Source: Pseudomonas chlororaphis subsp. piscium
GTDB taxonomy: Bacteria; Pseudomonadota; Gammaproteobacteria; Pseudomonadales; Pseudomonadaceae
DNA: 64,000 bases
Direction of reading: 5' to 3'
Assembly (NCBI RefSeq): GCF_003850345.1
Contig: NZ_CP027707.1
Coordinates: 3,348,001 to 3,412,000 of the forward strand
Shown: in pieces, positions 33,402-42,514 of the stretch
Numbering within the stretch: the first letter of the stretch is position 1
How the letters are laid out: every line of letters starts with the position of its first letter
The notes under the pieces: generated by a model
Told to the model about the DNA's origin: nothing
The model's input: only the letters and a program-made list of their open reading frames with translations
Databases searched by the model: none
Program-made: the position numbers and the translations under genes

Positions 33402-34262
33402 TCAGCTCTCGAACTGACCGAAAGCTTTTTGCAATTGACGGTTCTTGGCCAAGCGCTCATCGAGGCGATCGCCGTATTTCTCCGCGACGGCCGATACGAT
33501 GAGATTTAACAGGCAGGCCAAGGGTGCAAGGGAGTCCCAGAACTGCCCGACATCGGTTTTCAGTTGCAAGAGGTCAAGCGGGTAATCCCTGGCCCAGGGG
33601 CATTGCAGGTCTGTAATCAGGGCCAGTGGCAGGTCGTTGTCTACCGCCGCGTCGCAGAAGGTCTGGGTCACGCTGGAATAAGCACGGAAGTCCGAAATGA
33701 TTGCGTAGGGATTGGCGAAGCCGGAGTTCAGGGTTTCTGCGTAGATTCCTGACAGGCCATCGACGTAGTAGACCTTGGGCCGAATGTATTCAAGGTGGCT
33801 ATGAAACGCTGTGAGAATCCCGCGAGTGGACTGGATTCCGAGAATGAATACGGCATCAGCTTCGTAGATGCGCTGCACGATATCGGCAAAGGCACTGCTG
33901 CGCGCCAGGCCGTACACGTGCCGGATGGCCTCGATTTCGCGACTCATGGAACGATCGAGAGCGTCTTCCTGAGTGCTTTCGGCACGAAAGGCGCCGATGC
34001 GGTCGGTAATCAGCCACGAGGTGGGCGTTTCACCGCGCAGGCTCTGTTTGACTTCATCAATGTTCTGGTAGCCAAGGGACCGAAAAAAACGCCCCACGGA
34101 AATCCCAGTGGTGGAGGTCCGCTGCGCGATGCTATCGGCCGACTCGAACGGTAACTGCTCCGGGTTACCCAGCAGATAGCTGGCGATGCGCTTGCCGGTA
34201 GGGGTCAGGCTGGAGAACTCTTGCTCCAGCAACTGTAGGAAGCTGTTTTTTTCCAAAGACAT
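33402..34262 (-). CDS. RpiR-family transcriptional regulator with SIS domain
   Basis: 286 residues. The N-terminal winged HTH has LTPTGKRIASYLLGNPEQLPF and SADSIAQRTSTTGISVGRFFRSLGY. The C-terminal SIS domain (about 120-260) has ADAVFILGIQSTRGI and YAIISDFRAYSS, for sugar-phosphate or muramyl-type ligands. MurR-type members control cell-wall recycling genes. It is the first gene of the operon with the dipeptidase and transporter, so it probably regulates them and itself through the inverted repeat at 34313-34330. Confidence 0.88.
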   Translation of the reverse strand: MSLEKNSFLQLLEQEFSSLTPTGKRIASYLLGNPEQLPFESADSIAQRTSTTGISVGRFFRSLGYQNIDEVKQSLRGETPTSWLITDRIGAFRAESTQEDALDRSMSREIEAIRHVYGLARSSAFADIVQRIYEADAVFILGIQSTRGILTAFHSHLEYIRPKVYYVDGLSGIYAETLNSGFANPYAIISDFRAYSSVTQTFCDAAVDNDLPLALITDLQCPWARDYPLDLLQLKTDVGQFWDSLAPLACLLNLIVSAVAEKYGDRLDERLAKNRQLQKAFGQFES

Positions 34263-34312
34263 GGACGAGTCCTCGAGCGACGATTGTTATAGCTATGTCA
34301 ATTAACGTTGCA

Positions 34313-34330
34313 ATGTTATAAAAATAACAT
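34313..34330 (-). promoter_or_regulatory. Candidate operator upstream of the RpiR operon
   Basis: ATGTTAT-AAAA-ATAACAT is a perfect 7-bp inverted repeat with a 4-base spacer, 51 bp upstream of the regulator start. The TTGACA-like box (minus strand, about 34296-34301) lies between it and the gene. The position suits self-control by RpiR. The owner of the site is inferred. Confidence 0.5.
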
Positions 34331-35030
34331 TTGTCTTCAAGACAACACAATGCCTTTTTTCAGCAGGTGCCCAGGGCGCTATCAAGGGGTGTCTGGCGAT
34401 GCGTTGGTATGCCCTGGCCTTCGCCTGAGAGCCTCAGCATGCAACCACAACAGACAGGCGCAGCGAATCAGAGCGACTCTGGAGCCTCAAGATAGGGCTG
34501 CATCATCAGAAATATCCGCCCTGCCCTCTGGGTAGCATCGAGTGCAGGTAGGCGGAACCGGCCAATAAGCTCGGTCAATCTGGATAGACAATCCCAAAAT
34601 TCCGCCGAGTTCAAAATGTTATCCCTTCTCTTCGCCGTTTTTTGCCTGAAGGAGTGGCGAGAAGTCGGCAAAATCGTCGAAAACGCTGGAGCATTCGTGA
34701 GCGTTCTTACCTGAAAAATGAAAAGAGATGGCATTTATCACTCACCGGCCGCCTGAACTAACAGAGAGAATCTCGGTCAATTGAACGCAACCAAAAAGTT
34801 TAATGACGTCGTGCCTGCATTACCTGTCGTAGGTGTTTGGAGTGGGTATCGTCCTGCCACTTATAGTAACTCGAGCATTAACCCGAGAACCTAAGAAACA
34901 GAACTGCCCACCCCAGTTACTCTTGGTAATACTTTTCAAGATTGACGGCGTTCAGTTGTTATCAGAAAAATACTTGGCCGATCTGATGAGGTCATAACAG
35001 CTCGATTCAATTCTCAGGTAGAGGTGGCGT
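34331..35030. other. Non-coding region between RpiR and the repeat protein
   Basis: About 700 bp with no convincing gene. A minus frame at 34468-34734 (88 codons) shows no family and no codon bias that stands out. The last 200 bp are AT-richer and should hold the promoter of the repeat-protein gene. Its start has AGAGGTGGC upstream (about 35020-35028). Confidence 0.55.
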
Positions 35031-35396
35031 ATGTATAGCGTCAAGAAAGCACCGAGCTTGGCAATGGTGGGTATCCTGATGGGTGGTTTTTTTCAATCAT
35101 CCGTTCAGGCTGAAGGCATCGTTGGCTCGGCACTCAACGGTGCCGCCAATATCACCGGGGCGGCGCTGGGCGGGGCCGCCAATGTCACCGGCGCCGCGCT
35201 TGGAGGTGCGGCGAATGTCACTGGAACAGCACTCGGCGGCGCGGCAAACGTTACAGGGGCAGCACTCGGTGGGGCCGTCAATGTGACCGGCACTGCGCTC
35301 GGCGCTCCCAGATACAGTTCCGACGATGACTATGACCCGCCACCACCAAAGCATCGCCGCCATCAGCAACAGCGCTATTACCAGGATAATAACTAA
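35031..35396 (+). CDS. Small exported protein of 11-residue repeats
   Basis: 121 residues. A signal peptide (MYSVKKAPSLAMVGILMGGFFQSSVQA) is followed by about five tandem 11-residue units of the form ALGGAANVTGA or ALGGAANVTGT. A short charged tail, SDDDYDPPPPKHRRHQQQ, ends the protein. Regular Gly-Ala-Asn-Val-Thr repeats suggest a beta-rich stack or fibre, perhaps a surface or extracellular matrix protein; I do not recognise a named family. It stands alone between two non-coding stretches and has a strong terminator downstream. Repeat number is likely to vary among strains. Confidence 0.75.
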   Translation: MYSVKKAPSLAMVGILMGGFFQSSVQAEGIVGSALNGAANITGAALGGAANVTGAALGGAANVTGTALGGAANVTGAALGGAVNVTGTALGAPRYSSDDDYDPPPPKHRRHQQQRYYQDNN

Positions 35397-35486
35397 CAGC
35401 AGCAGCTGTCTTATCCAAGCCGGCCAGAAACTGATGTTTTGTTGTTGATGGCGGCAAGGGTTCAACAGGTAGCGGGAAATCTTTCA

Positions 35487-35537
35487 GAGGGCGATAGTGT
35501 TCACCTGTTTTTAAGTGGGCACTATCGCCCTCTTTTA
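35487..35537. terminator. Strong intrinsic terminator after the repeat protein
   Basis: GAGGGCGATAGTG (35487-35499) pairs perfectly over 13 bp with CACTATCGCCCTC (35520-35532), followed by TTTTA. It ends the repeat-protein transcript and may also serve the opposite strand. The remaining sequence to 35690 holds no recognised gene. Confidence 0.85.
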
Positions 35538-35690
35538 GTGCAACCAATACTCAGCGAAATACTTATCCGAAACAAAAGCGCATACGTAAAGGGTTACCGC
35601 CCATGACTGATAACACCATCGCGGGCTTGTCTTTATTTATACTTTTATAGTTCGCGCCCTGGTATATGGCGGATCAACTTGGTAAATGCA

Positions 35691-36134
35691 CTATAACTGG
35701 GCGCAGGCCCATCGCAAGTGACTGACCGTTTTATGTGCCGGTTCGTTGAGCATGGGCGGGTCGACTTTGTGGATCAGTTGCTTGATCGGTACGCCTTCGG
35801 GCAATTGCATGGAGCTGAAGACAATCCGGGATTTGACCTGGGCACCAAGCCTCGCCAATTGGTACTCCGGTACATCGTAGATGAAAGCTTGGCGGATCAG
35901 CGGATGGTCCAGGCAAAACGCCAACAGGTTGAAACGGACGTTGAGCGTCAAGCCGGCATTGATCAGCACCAGGTCGAAGGCAGTGTCGCCGTACTCCAGC
36001 AACGTTAGCATCTCCTCCAGGCTCGACGCCGGCGCGATGCCGTAGTAACCCTCGCGGTTAAAGTCCCGCTCCAGGCGCAAGCGCTGAAAGTGCTGTGGGT
36101 CAGCGATCATGATGCGTAATGCTTTATTGGCCAT
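35691..36134 (-). CDS. Receiver-like protein without output domain
   Basis: 147 residues that read like a CheY-type receiver fold at the start (RIMIADPQHFQRLRLERDFNREGYYGIAPASSLEEML). The phosphorylation site is not obvious: the segment FDLVLINAGLTLN has Asn-Ala where the acidic loop and Asp-containing strand should be. It overlaps the REC-EAL gene upstream by 11 bp, so the two are made together. It may be a pseudo-receiver that binds a partner in the fimbrial signalling set. No output domain is present. Confidence 0.6.
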   Translation of the reverse strand: MANKALRIMIADPQHFQRLRLERDFNREGYYGIAPASSLEEMLTLLEYGDTAFDLVLINAGLTLNVRFNLLAFCLDHPLIRQAFIYDVPEYQLARLGAQVKSRIVFSSMQLPEGVPIKQLIHKVDPPMLNEPAHKTVSHLRWACAQL

Positions 36135-37341
36135 GGGCTGCTCCTAGCGACCGTTCAGCTGTGCGCTGCAGCCAGCGCAGCAGATCGGCACCGTTCATGG
36201 CCCGGGAATGCCAGTAGCCCTGCCCCTGGGTACAGCCCAGTGTCAGTAGCTCCTGGTGCTGCTCGGCGGTCTCGATACCCTCGATCACTACGGACATGCC
36301 CAGGGTCTGCCCCAGCGCCAGGGTGCTGGCGACTACGGCCCGGCAACGAGGCTCATGCTTGAGACCGCGGACAAACTCCGCGTCGAGTTTGATTTCGTTG
36401 AAGGGCAGTTGGCACAGGCGCTGCAACGAGGAGAAGCCCGCGCCGAAATCATCGATCGACAAGCGACACCCCATGATGCGCAGGCGCACCAGGTTTTCCA
36501 GGGACACCGCTGGAGCCTCCAGCAAACCACTCTCAGTCAACTCAAAGGTCAAACTGCAACCCGGTGCCTGGAACATGGCGAGGATCCGTTTGATCTGCGA
36601 CGTCAACTCCACATTGGCCAACTGCGCCGCATGCAGATTGAACGCCAGGTTCAACTCCCCTCCCCGGCTCCTGACCTGCCGCTGCAAGCTCAACGCCTGG
36701 AGCATCAAGCTGAACAGCAACTCATCCATCAGCCCACAATGCTCCATCGTCGGAAGAAACGTCGCCGGCGACAACAGGCCCTTGAACGGATGGTTCCAGC
36801 GCGCAAGAACCTCCACCCCCAACACCTCGCCGGTTTTCAAATCAAACTTGGGTTGGTAATAGGGCTCCAATTGTTCGTCGAGCAAGGCCCGTCGCACCTG
36901 CTCCTCGTTGGCCAACTCCATATCCGTGAGTGGCGACAATACGGCCGGCTGCCGGCTCAAATAATCTTCCAGCAGTTGCCGCAGGGTTTCAGCCTGCAAG
37001 GGTTTACCGATATCACCGAGCATGTGCAGCCCCAACAATGCGCCCATCTGCCGAACCGTACGGCGCACATCGAAAGGCAGGTAACTGCTGATAATGATGG
37101 CCCCCAACTGCCCGGTTGCCCCGGCCCGTTGAATGAACTCCAGACCATCCATGCCTTCCATTTGCAAGTCGCACAGGACCACATCCACAGGGCCGGCCTC
37201 TTGCAGGATGGCAAGGGCCTCGCCACCGTTGCTGGCCTCCAGCACTTCGCGACAACCCAGCTGCATCAATAGACTGACGGCTACGGAACGTTGAAATAGA
37301 TGTTCTTCAAGCACCAGAACACGGAGCGGCAGGCTGGCCAT
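36124..37341 (-). CDS. REC-EAL c-di-GMP phosphodiesterase, RocR-like (intact copy)
   Basis: 405 residues from MASLPLRV at 37341. The receiver domain (1-125) has the phospho-Asp in VVLCDLQMEG. The EAL domain keeps GVEVLARW (EVL), NLHAAQL, FELTES, SIDDFGAGFSS, KLDAEF and VIEGIET, so the metal and substrate residues look complete and it should hydrolyse c-di-GMP when phosphorylated. In P. aeruginosa RocR has this layout and antagonises fimbrial gene expression by RocA1. The second REC-EAL at 46992-48206 is a diverged relative. A BvgA-like element lies about 85 bp upstream. Confidence 0.88.
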   Translation of the reverse strand: MASLPLRVLVLEEHLFQRSVAVSLLMQLGCREVLEASNGGEALAILQEAGPVDVVLCDLQMEGMDGLEFIQRAGATGQLGAIIISSYLPFDVRRTVRQMGALLGLHMLGDIGKPLQAETLRQLLEDYLSRQPAVLSPLTDMELANEEQVRRALLDEQLEPYYQPKFDLKTGEVLGVEVLARWNHPFKGLLSPATFLPTMEHCGLMDELLFSLMLQALSLQRQVRSRGGELNLAFNLHAAQLANVELTSQIKRILAMFQAPGCSLTFELTESGLLEAPAVSLENLVRLRIMGCRLSIDDFGAGFSSLQRLCQLPFNEIKLDAEFVRGLKHEPRCRAVVASTLALGQTLGMSVVIEGIETAEQHQELLTLGCTQGQGYWHSRAMNGADLLRWLQRTAERSLGAAHGQ

Positions 37342-37424
37342 TGGGGTCACTCGATTGCAAAGGGAATACGCCAATTTTCCGGGAGTGACCTGGGCGAAGA
37401 CAGTAGAAACAGTCCGCACCCTGA

Positions 37425-37438
37425 TAGGAAATTTCTCG
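37425..37438 (+). promoter_or_regulatory. Candidate BvgA/RocA-type box upstream of the intact EAL gene
   Basis: TAGGAAATTTCTCG, close to the inverted heptad TAGGAAA/TTTCCTA described for BvgA-type regulators. The 11-mer GAAATTTCTCG (37428-37438) also occurs at 48289-48299, and with one change at 44037-44047. All three lie upstream of genes of the same signalling and fimbrial set. It lies about 85 bp from the EAL start. Confidence 0.55.
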
Positions 37439-37642
37439 GAAACCAGGAGAAAATGCCTTTGCTCCTGGTTACGGTAACTGCTCTACACAACAGTCCATCT
37501 GGGATAACAGGCGTGCCGCTTCGGCACGCAGCCGGGGCGGCATGAACGACCGGAAGCGTACGAATGATGCGGGGGGCTCAGACTTTGCGTCGACTCATCT
37601 CGGCTTGAGTTATGGCGACAACAATTTTTCGGTGTGCTGCGC
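37439..37642. other. Gap upstream of the EAL gene and downstream of the adhesins
   Basis: About 200 bp without a gene; together with 37342-37424 it separates the adhesin operon from the REC-EAL gene. It contains a low-GC block near 37450-37500 and no clear terminator. It should hold the EAL promoter, reading to the left. Confidence 0.5.
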
Positions 37643-38702
37643 CAACGCCTTGTTCTGGTGGTCGTTGATGTTTGATGGATCCGCGGCGGCATGCGACATA
37701 AGTACAGGTAGGGAAATCAGTTATACGTCATGGTAAAAGTTGCTGTTCCGTTGGCCTGGCCGGCCTCGACATTGGGGCTGGTCTGATAATACCGCGCAAC
37801 AAATGGAATGTTGTACGTGCCACTATTAGCCGTTACGCCTGCCGAAACTGTTTCACCAAAGGTCACTGCTGCACCACCATCACGGGTGATTTTTATCCCC
37901 ACTCCACTGGCGGCATTGCCCGTGGCGGATGAATTGATTGCCATCACCCCCGGCGCACCAGAACTATCAGTGGTCGCGTCAAGCCTGAAATCAACCCGAG
38001 TGCCAGCGCCGCAGTCAAGTGGGATAACGAACTGAACCGGACTCCCTTCGTACCCTACACCTGTAAATGTACTGCGCTGTACATTGCCCATCGGCACATT
38101 GATGGCGGTGTTAGTGACTGAACACCCCACAGGAATGATAGTGTTGGTTCCTGTCAAGTTCAGTTCAGTAAGCCTAAGGGCATCAACGTTGATAAATGCC
38201 AAGGTGCCAGGGGTTAAGGTGCCGCTACCAGTAGAGCCAACTGACGTCTTGATTAAAGAGGCCGTAACGGTTCCGGTAACAAAAGAACTGCCTGCGTCAT
38301 ATGGTTTCGTAGATGGGAATGTGGCTGGAGTGCGCTCTAATAACAGCCCCACGCCATCAATATTAGTATTATAAACGCTTTTCCCATAAGAACTAAGGGT
38401 CGTAAACTTAGCGATACCTAAGATAAAGTTGTAATTCGATGTGCAGGTGTATAGCCCAGTTTCTTGGTATACTGCCTTGGTTGACAGGACCGTTCCAATG
38501 GGAGCGTCCTGCTGAACCATCACAGCTCCGAAATCAATATTACTTACTACCTTGTTGTTGTCATCCTGGAAATAGCACACAGCCCATGCTCCCCCGGGAA
38601 GGATTATCAACGTACCCAGTAGCGAGGCGATAATTGCTTTGATGTTTCTCATTTTCTTAATCTCTAATTGCCCGATTATCGACAAAAAAATCGGATGTCG
38701 TC
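37643..38702 (-). repeat. Tandem duplication unit, copy A (adhesin plus flanks)
   Basis: It is homologous to 38772-39851 with offset 1129 bp at the left. It includes about 75 bp downstream of the adhesin stop (CTTGTTCTGGTGGTCGTTGA is shared by both copies), the gene, and the region upstream of the start, which retains a decayed piece of the usher 3' end (ATCGACAAAAAAATCGG). Confidence 0.8.
37717..38652 (-). CDS. Fimbrial tip adhesin-like protein, copy A
   Basis: 311 residues from MRNIKAIIAS at 38652. A signal peptide ends near GGAWA. The N-terminal part (to about 165) has a Cys pair typical of a lectin-like tip domain; the C-terminal part (about 175-311) is a pilin domain with VGCSVTNTAINVPMGNVQRSTF, a second Cys in PLDCGAGTRV and the ending TATFTMTYN, which has the donor-strand pattern. 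It is a paralogue of the next gene upstream. The C-terminal halves are far more alike than the N-terminal halves, so the receptor-binding parts have diverged. Confidence 0.8.
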   Translation of the reverse strand: MRNIKAIIASLLGTLIILPGGAWAVCYFQDDNNKVVSNIDFGAVMVQQDAPIGTVLSTKAVYQETGLYTCTSNYNFILGIAKFTTLSSYGKSVYNTNIDGVGLLLERTPATFPSTKPYDAGSSFVTGTVTASLIKTSVGSTGSGTLTPGTLAFINVDALRLTELNLTGTNTIIPVGCSVTNTAINVPMGNVQRSTFTGVGYEGSPVQFVIPLDCGAGTRVDFRLDATTDSSGAPGVMAINSSATGNAASGVGIKITRDGGAAVTFGETVSAGVTANSGTYNIPFVARYYQTSPNVEAGQANGTATFTMTYN

Positions 38703-38771
38703 AGAGCCTCTCCCCGAGGGAGCTGTCGATCCTGCAGCCGCTTGTCAAAGGCTTGAGCAACAAGCCTGCAC

Positions 38772-39851
38772 CAACGTCTTGTTCTGGTGGTCGTTGATGT
38801 TTGATGGATCAGCAGCGGCATGCGACATAAGTACCTGTGGGGAAATCAGTTATACGTCATGGTAAAAGTTGCTGTTCCGTTGGCCTGGCCGGCCTTGACA
38901 TTGGAGCTGGTCTGATAGTACTGCGCAATAAGCGGGATGTTGTACGCACCACTATTAGCCGTTACGCCTACCAGGGCTGTTGTACCAAAGGTCACTGGTG
39001 CACCATTGCGGGTGATTTTTATCCCCACTCCACTGGCAGCATTACCCGTGCCGGATGAGTTAATTGCCATCACCCCCGGCACACCAGAACTATCGGAGGT
39101 CGCGTCAATCCTGAAGTTAACCCGAGTGCCAGCGTCGCAGTTAAGTGGGATAAGGAACTGAACCGGATTCCCTTCGTACCCTACGCCTGTAAATGTGCTG
39201 CGTTGTACATTGCCCATCGGTACATTGATGGCGGTGTTAGTGACTGAACACGCCACAGGAACAATAGTGTTGATTCCTGTCAAATTGAGCTCAAAAACCC
39301 TTAGGGTGTCGACGTTATCAAATACCAATGTGCCAAGGGTTAAGTTACCGCCACCAGTGGAACCAACTGATGTTTTTATTAACGAGGCTTTATAGCTTCC
39401 GATATGACGCGTGGTGCCTGCGGGATAGTTCCATGTAGACGAAGGTGCAATCGGGAGCGGATAGGTAGTGCCATTATATGTGTACTCTAGCAACAGTCCA
39501 ACGCCAGCGACATTAGTACTGTAAGCGTTGTTACCATAAGAGCTAGGAGTCGGAAATTTACTTATATTAAATGTGTAAGAATAAGACGATGAGCAAGTGT
39601 AGTATCCAGTTGAGATGATTGTTGAGCTAGTGGCCAGAATCGTTCCGGGGGGAGTGTCCCGTTGAATCGTCACAGCACCGAAGTTTATATTACTTACTTG
39701 TTTGCTATTGCCAGCATTTAAAGTGCATGCAGCCCACACTGCCCCGGGAAGAACTGCCAACGTACTAAGTAGCGAGACGATAATTACTTTGGTATTTCTC
39801 ATTTGCGCACTCTCTAATTATCCGATAATCGACAAACAAAATCGGGTGTCG
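38772..39851 (-). repeat. Tandem duplication unit, copy B (adhesin plus usher 3' end)
   Basis: The copy adjoining the usher. Its right edge is inside the last codons of the usher gene (39814 onward), which explains why copy A still has usher-like sequence upstream. Downstream flanks of both adhesin stops match for at least 70 bp. Confidence 0.8.
38846..39802 (-). CDS. Fimbrial tip adhesin-like protein, copy B
   Basis: 318 residues from MRNTKVIIVS at 39802. A signal peptide ends near AVWA, then a Cys-containing N-terminal domain and a C-terminal pilin domain with VACSVTNTAINVPMGNVQRSTF and the ending TATFTMTYN. It starts 11 bp after the usher stop and is probably in the same operon. Compared with copy A it carries a longer insert (YNGTTYPLPIAPSS) in the N-terminal domain. 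Two adhesins in one operon could be alternatives or sit on the same fibre. Confidence 0.82.
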   Translation of the reverse strand: MRNTKVIIVSLLSTLAVLPGAVWAACTLNAGNSKQVSNINFGAVTIQRDTPPGTILATSSTIISTGYYTCSSSYSYTFNISKFPTPSSYGNNAYSTNVAGVGLLLEYTYNGTTYPLPIAPSSTWNYPAGTTRHIGSYKASLIKTSVGSTGGGNLTLGTLVFDNVDTLRVFELNLTGINTIVPVACSVTNTAINVPMGNVQRSTFTGVGYEGNPVQFLIPLNCDAGTRVNFRIDATSDSSGVPGVMAINSSGTGNAASGVGIKITRNGAPVTFGTTALVGVTANSGAYNIPLIAQYYQTSSNVKAGQANGTATFTMTYN

Positions 39852-42396
39852 CCACTGATGATGGGGGATCTACTTTTGGCAAGGTGAAGTCAACCTGACA
39901 CTGTTGGTTCGCCGCATCGCCCCACTTAACCTGCAACTGACCTTTTTCCGGAACGCCACTCAGGTACACTTGGCCATCCGTGCCGACAATGCTGCTGTTG
40001 TCCATGGCACCGTCCTCTTGCAGCAGGGCGGCGGTGGCGCCAAACGGCACCGGTTTGCCCTGGTGTGTCAGCGTCATCAGCACGCGGCTGCCCACTCGGG
40101 TCTTGAAGTTGGCCAGCACCACCGCGCCACTGGTTGGAATAACCGTCTGGGTGTTGGTGTCGATGTCCACATCGTCCGCCAGCGTCTCGCTATCCAGCGC
40201 GACACGGTTCTTGCGATAGGTACTGACATACGGCACCACCGCGTAACCCCGCCAATCCGTGCGCACCCCGGTATTATTCTGCACCTTCGCATCCGCCGCG
40301 CCCGGCGCGCGGACCAGGGCGATGGTCTCGCCTTGTTCCTGGGAGAAGGTCACGCCGTAAGGGTGAGCCACGATCCCACCCTGGAACCCGTAGTTCACCT
40401 GTTGCGAGTTCTTGTCGTAGTTGTAGCCCGCCCGGGCTTCGCCATAGGTGCCCCTGTAGTTGGCGCTGGCACTGCCGCTCGTGCCGATGCCCTGGTTGGC
40501 ATAGCCCTGCTGTACGTTGTAGTTCAGGTTGTTGTCCGCCAGGGCTGTGCCGCTCAGGCTCACGTCCTGGGTGGTATTGCCCTTCTTGCTGGTGTTGAGG
40601 TTGTAGCGAACCCAGCTGTTAGGCAGCACTTTCTCCAGGGGCACCTGCACGTTGAAGGACAGCTGTTGATCCTTGCTGTTGCGGCCTTCATAGATCGGCG
40701 CCTGGGTATAGGTGTAGTCCACGCCGTAGCTGATGCCGTTGTAGCTCAGGTTGTAACCGGCGCTCAGGCTGCGCTCATAGCCCTTTTGCCGCCAGAAGTC
40801 CTGTTGGTAACCGTTGACATAGAAGTTGCCATATTCGCCCAGCGACTGACTGATGTTGATCTGCGCCTTGCTGCGCTTGTTATAGGTCCGGCGCCAATCA
40901 TTGAAGTTGCCAGGATCGATTTCATTGGCTTCCTGGAAGTCGTAGTAACCGCTGGTGGAGTAACGGTAACCGGCCAGGGTAAAGGTGGTGCCGGTGGCCG
41001 CGATGTCCTTGGCGTACTGAATGCGATACGACTGGCCGTTATGCCGGGAGCCATCGCGCAATTCGGTCTTGGCCTGGGTCACATCGGTGGACAGCGAACC
41101 CCAGTCACCAAACCCATGGCCGACACCCAGGCTGGTGGCGGAATACTTTCCAGACGCCAGCAATCCACCGTACAGCGTGGTGTCATAAGGCATACCGTAG
41201 ATCAGCGTGCCCTGGGCAAATGCTGGTTTGCTGCTCTCGCTGGCTGTCGAGCGGTATTCACCCGCAGTCACCGAGTACTTCAGACGCCCTTCACGCAACA
41301 TCACCGGCACCGCGGAGAACGGCTGGACAGAGCGTCGTTCGGTGCCGTCGGCCTCGGTAATGGTCACTTCCAGATCACCACTGGACGATGTGGGGTACAG
41401 GTCGGTAATGGTGAAGGCACCGGCTGGCACATAGGTCTGATAGATGATGTAGCCGTTCTGCCGCACGGTGACCTGGGCATTGCTCTGGGCAATACCACGC
41501 ACCACGGGGGCAAAACCTTTCAGGCTGTCGGGGAACATGTTGTCGTCCGATGCCAGCTGCGCCCCTCGGTATTGGACACTGGTGAACACATCGCTGGGCG
41601 TCGAGCTGTCACCCAGGGTCAGTTGCCCCTTCAGCGACTGAATGTCCCGCTGGGCATAGCTGTTGACGTTGTCCCAGCCGCTTTTGCCACTGCTCTGGTT
41701 GTAGGTGGAGTAGTTGCGCAGCCGCCACGCACCCAAGTTCAAGCCGCTGCGCAGGTTCAGGTAATAACTGTCGTCGGTCCCCGAACGGTTGTCGCGCGAG
41801 GTATTGGCGCCGCTGAAATTGTAGTTCAGCAGGCCAGCCGTCAGCCCCTGGTCCCAGGTGCTGGGGTCCACATAACCACGGGCTTCGTTGGTCAGCGCCG
41901 CTTGCGGAATACTGAGATCCAGGCGTTGCTCGCCGAAGTTGAACCGACTGCTGGCGTCCGGAATATAGTCCTGCAGTTGGGTGATGGTTTGCGCAGTTGG
42001 CAGTTGCTGCAGCGTCGGGAAGGCTTCGAGCTTGACGCCCATGTCTTTCAATTGCTGCGGCGTCAACTCGGGCTGCAACTTGCCCTCGACATCGACAAAG
42101 TTGACGTCGCGATTGCTGACGCGAGTGTCGTTCAGAAAAATATCGACCCGGTAAGTACCGGGAAGCTGCCCGCCCTGGCTGGAGAAACGCTCAAGGTCGA
42201 TGGACTGCTGGCTGAGGGTATCTATTTCCAATGCATAAGGGTTGAAATAGTCCTCTGCCCATACCGAGGCGGGTTGCAAACTCATCCCCAACACGAACTG
42301 GGCCGCTATCAGTGTCGCCAGACGAGTGGGAGTGAAAGCATATGAATGACCACCTGCTTTCAGCTGTGGCACAGGGCTCAAATAATGTTTTTTCAT
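39814..42396 (-). CDS. Outer-membrane fimbrial usher
   Basis: 860 residues from MKKHYLSPVPQ at 42396 (the ATG at 42411 is less likely). A long signal sequence precedes the usher N-domain (FNPYALEIDTLSQQSIDLERFSSQGGQLPGTYRVDIFLND). The 24-strand barrel with plug and the C-terminal domains with TDWRGYAVVPYVSTYRKNRVALD follow. The final part has Cys pairs (QQCQVDFTLP, FVCRL). It threads pilin-chaperone complexes through the outer membrane. It lies between the chaperone and adhesin genes. Confidence 0.95.
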   Translation of the reverse strand: MKKHYLSPVPQLKAGGHSYAFTPTRLATLIAAQFVLGMSLQPASVWAEDYFNPYALEIDTLSQQSIDLERFSSQGGQLPGTYRVDIFLNDTRVSNRDVNFVDVEGKLQPELTPQQLKDMGVKLEAFPTLQQLPTAQTITQLQDYIPDASSRFNFGEQRLDLSIPQAALTNEARGYVDPSTWDQGLTAGLLNYNFSGANTSRDNRSGTDDSYYLNLRSGLNLGAWRLRNYSTYNQSSGKSGWDNVNSYAQRDIQSLKGQLTLGDSSTPSDVFTSVQYRGAQLASDDNMFPDSLKGFAPVVRGIAQSNAQVTVRQNGYIIYQTYVPAGAFTITDLYPTSSSGDLEVTITEADGTERRSVQPFSAVPVMLREGRLKYSVTAGEYRSTASESSKPAFAQGTLIYGMPYDTTLYGGLLASGKYSATSLGVGHGFGDWGSLSTDVTQAKTELRDGSRHNGQSYRIQYAKDIAATGTTFTLAGYRYSTSGYYDFQEANEIDPGNFNDWRRTYNKRSKAQINISQSLGEYGNFYVNGYQQDFWRQKGYERSLSAGYNLSYNGISYGVDYTYTQAPIYEGRNSKDQQLSFNVQVPLEKVLPNSWVRYNLNTSKKGNTTQDVSLSGTALADNNLNYNVQQGYANQGIGTSGSASANYRGTYGEARAGYNYDKNSQQVNYGFQGGIVAHPYGVTFSQEQGETIALVRAPGAADAKVQNNTGVRTDWRGYAVVPYVSTYRKNRVALDSETLADDVDIDTNTQTVIPTSGAVVLANFKTRVGSRVLMTLTHQGKPVPFGATAALLQEDGAMDNSSIVGTDGQVYLSGVPEKGQLQVKWGDAANQQCQVDFTLPKVDPPSSVATPDFVCRLSDN

Positions 42397-42514
42397 GCCA
42401 ATAAACTCCACTCAACTTTATGACGCGCACGCCGCTCCCACTGACTGCGGGCAGTTGATCCAGCGGATTGATAGTTAATTAAACGGGAGGGGTAAAACAG
42501 GCTTCTGAACTTGA

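Noticed and set aside
39904..42345. An 813-codon plus-strand frame opposite the usher
   Set aside because: The usher on the minus strand has convincing domains; the plus frame has no recognisable family.
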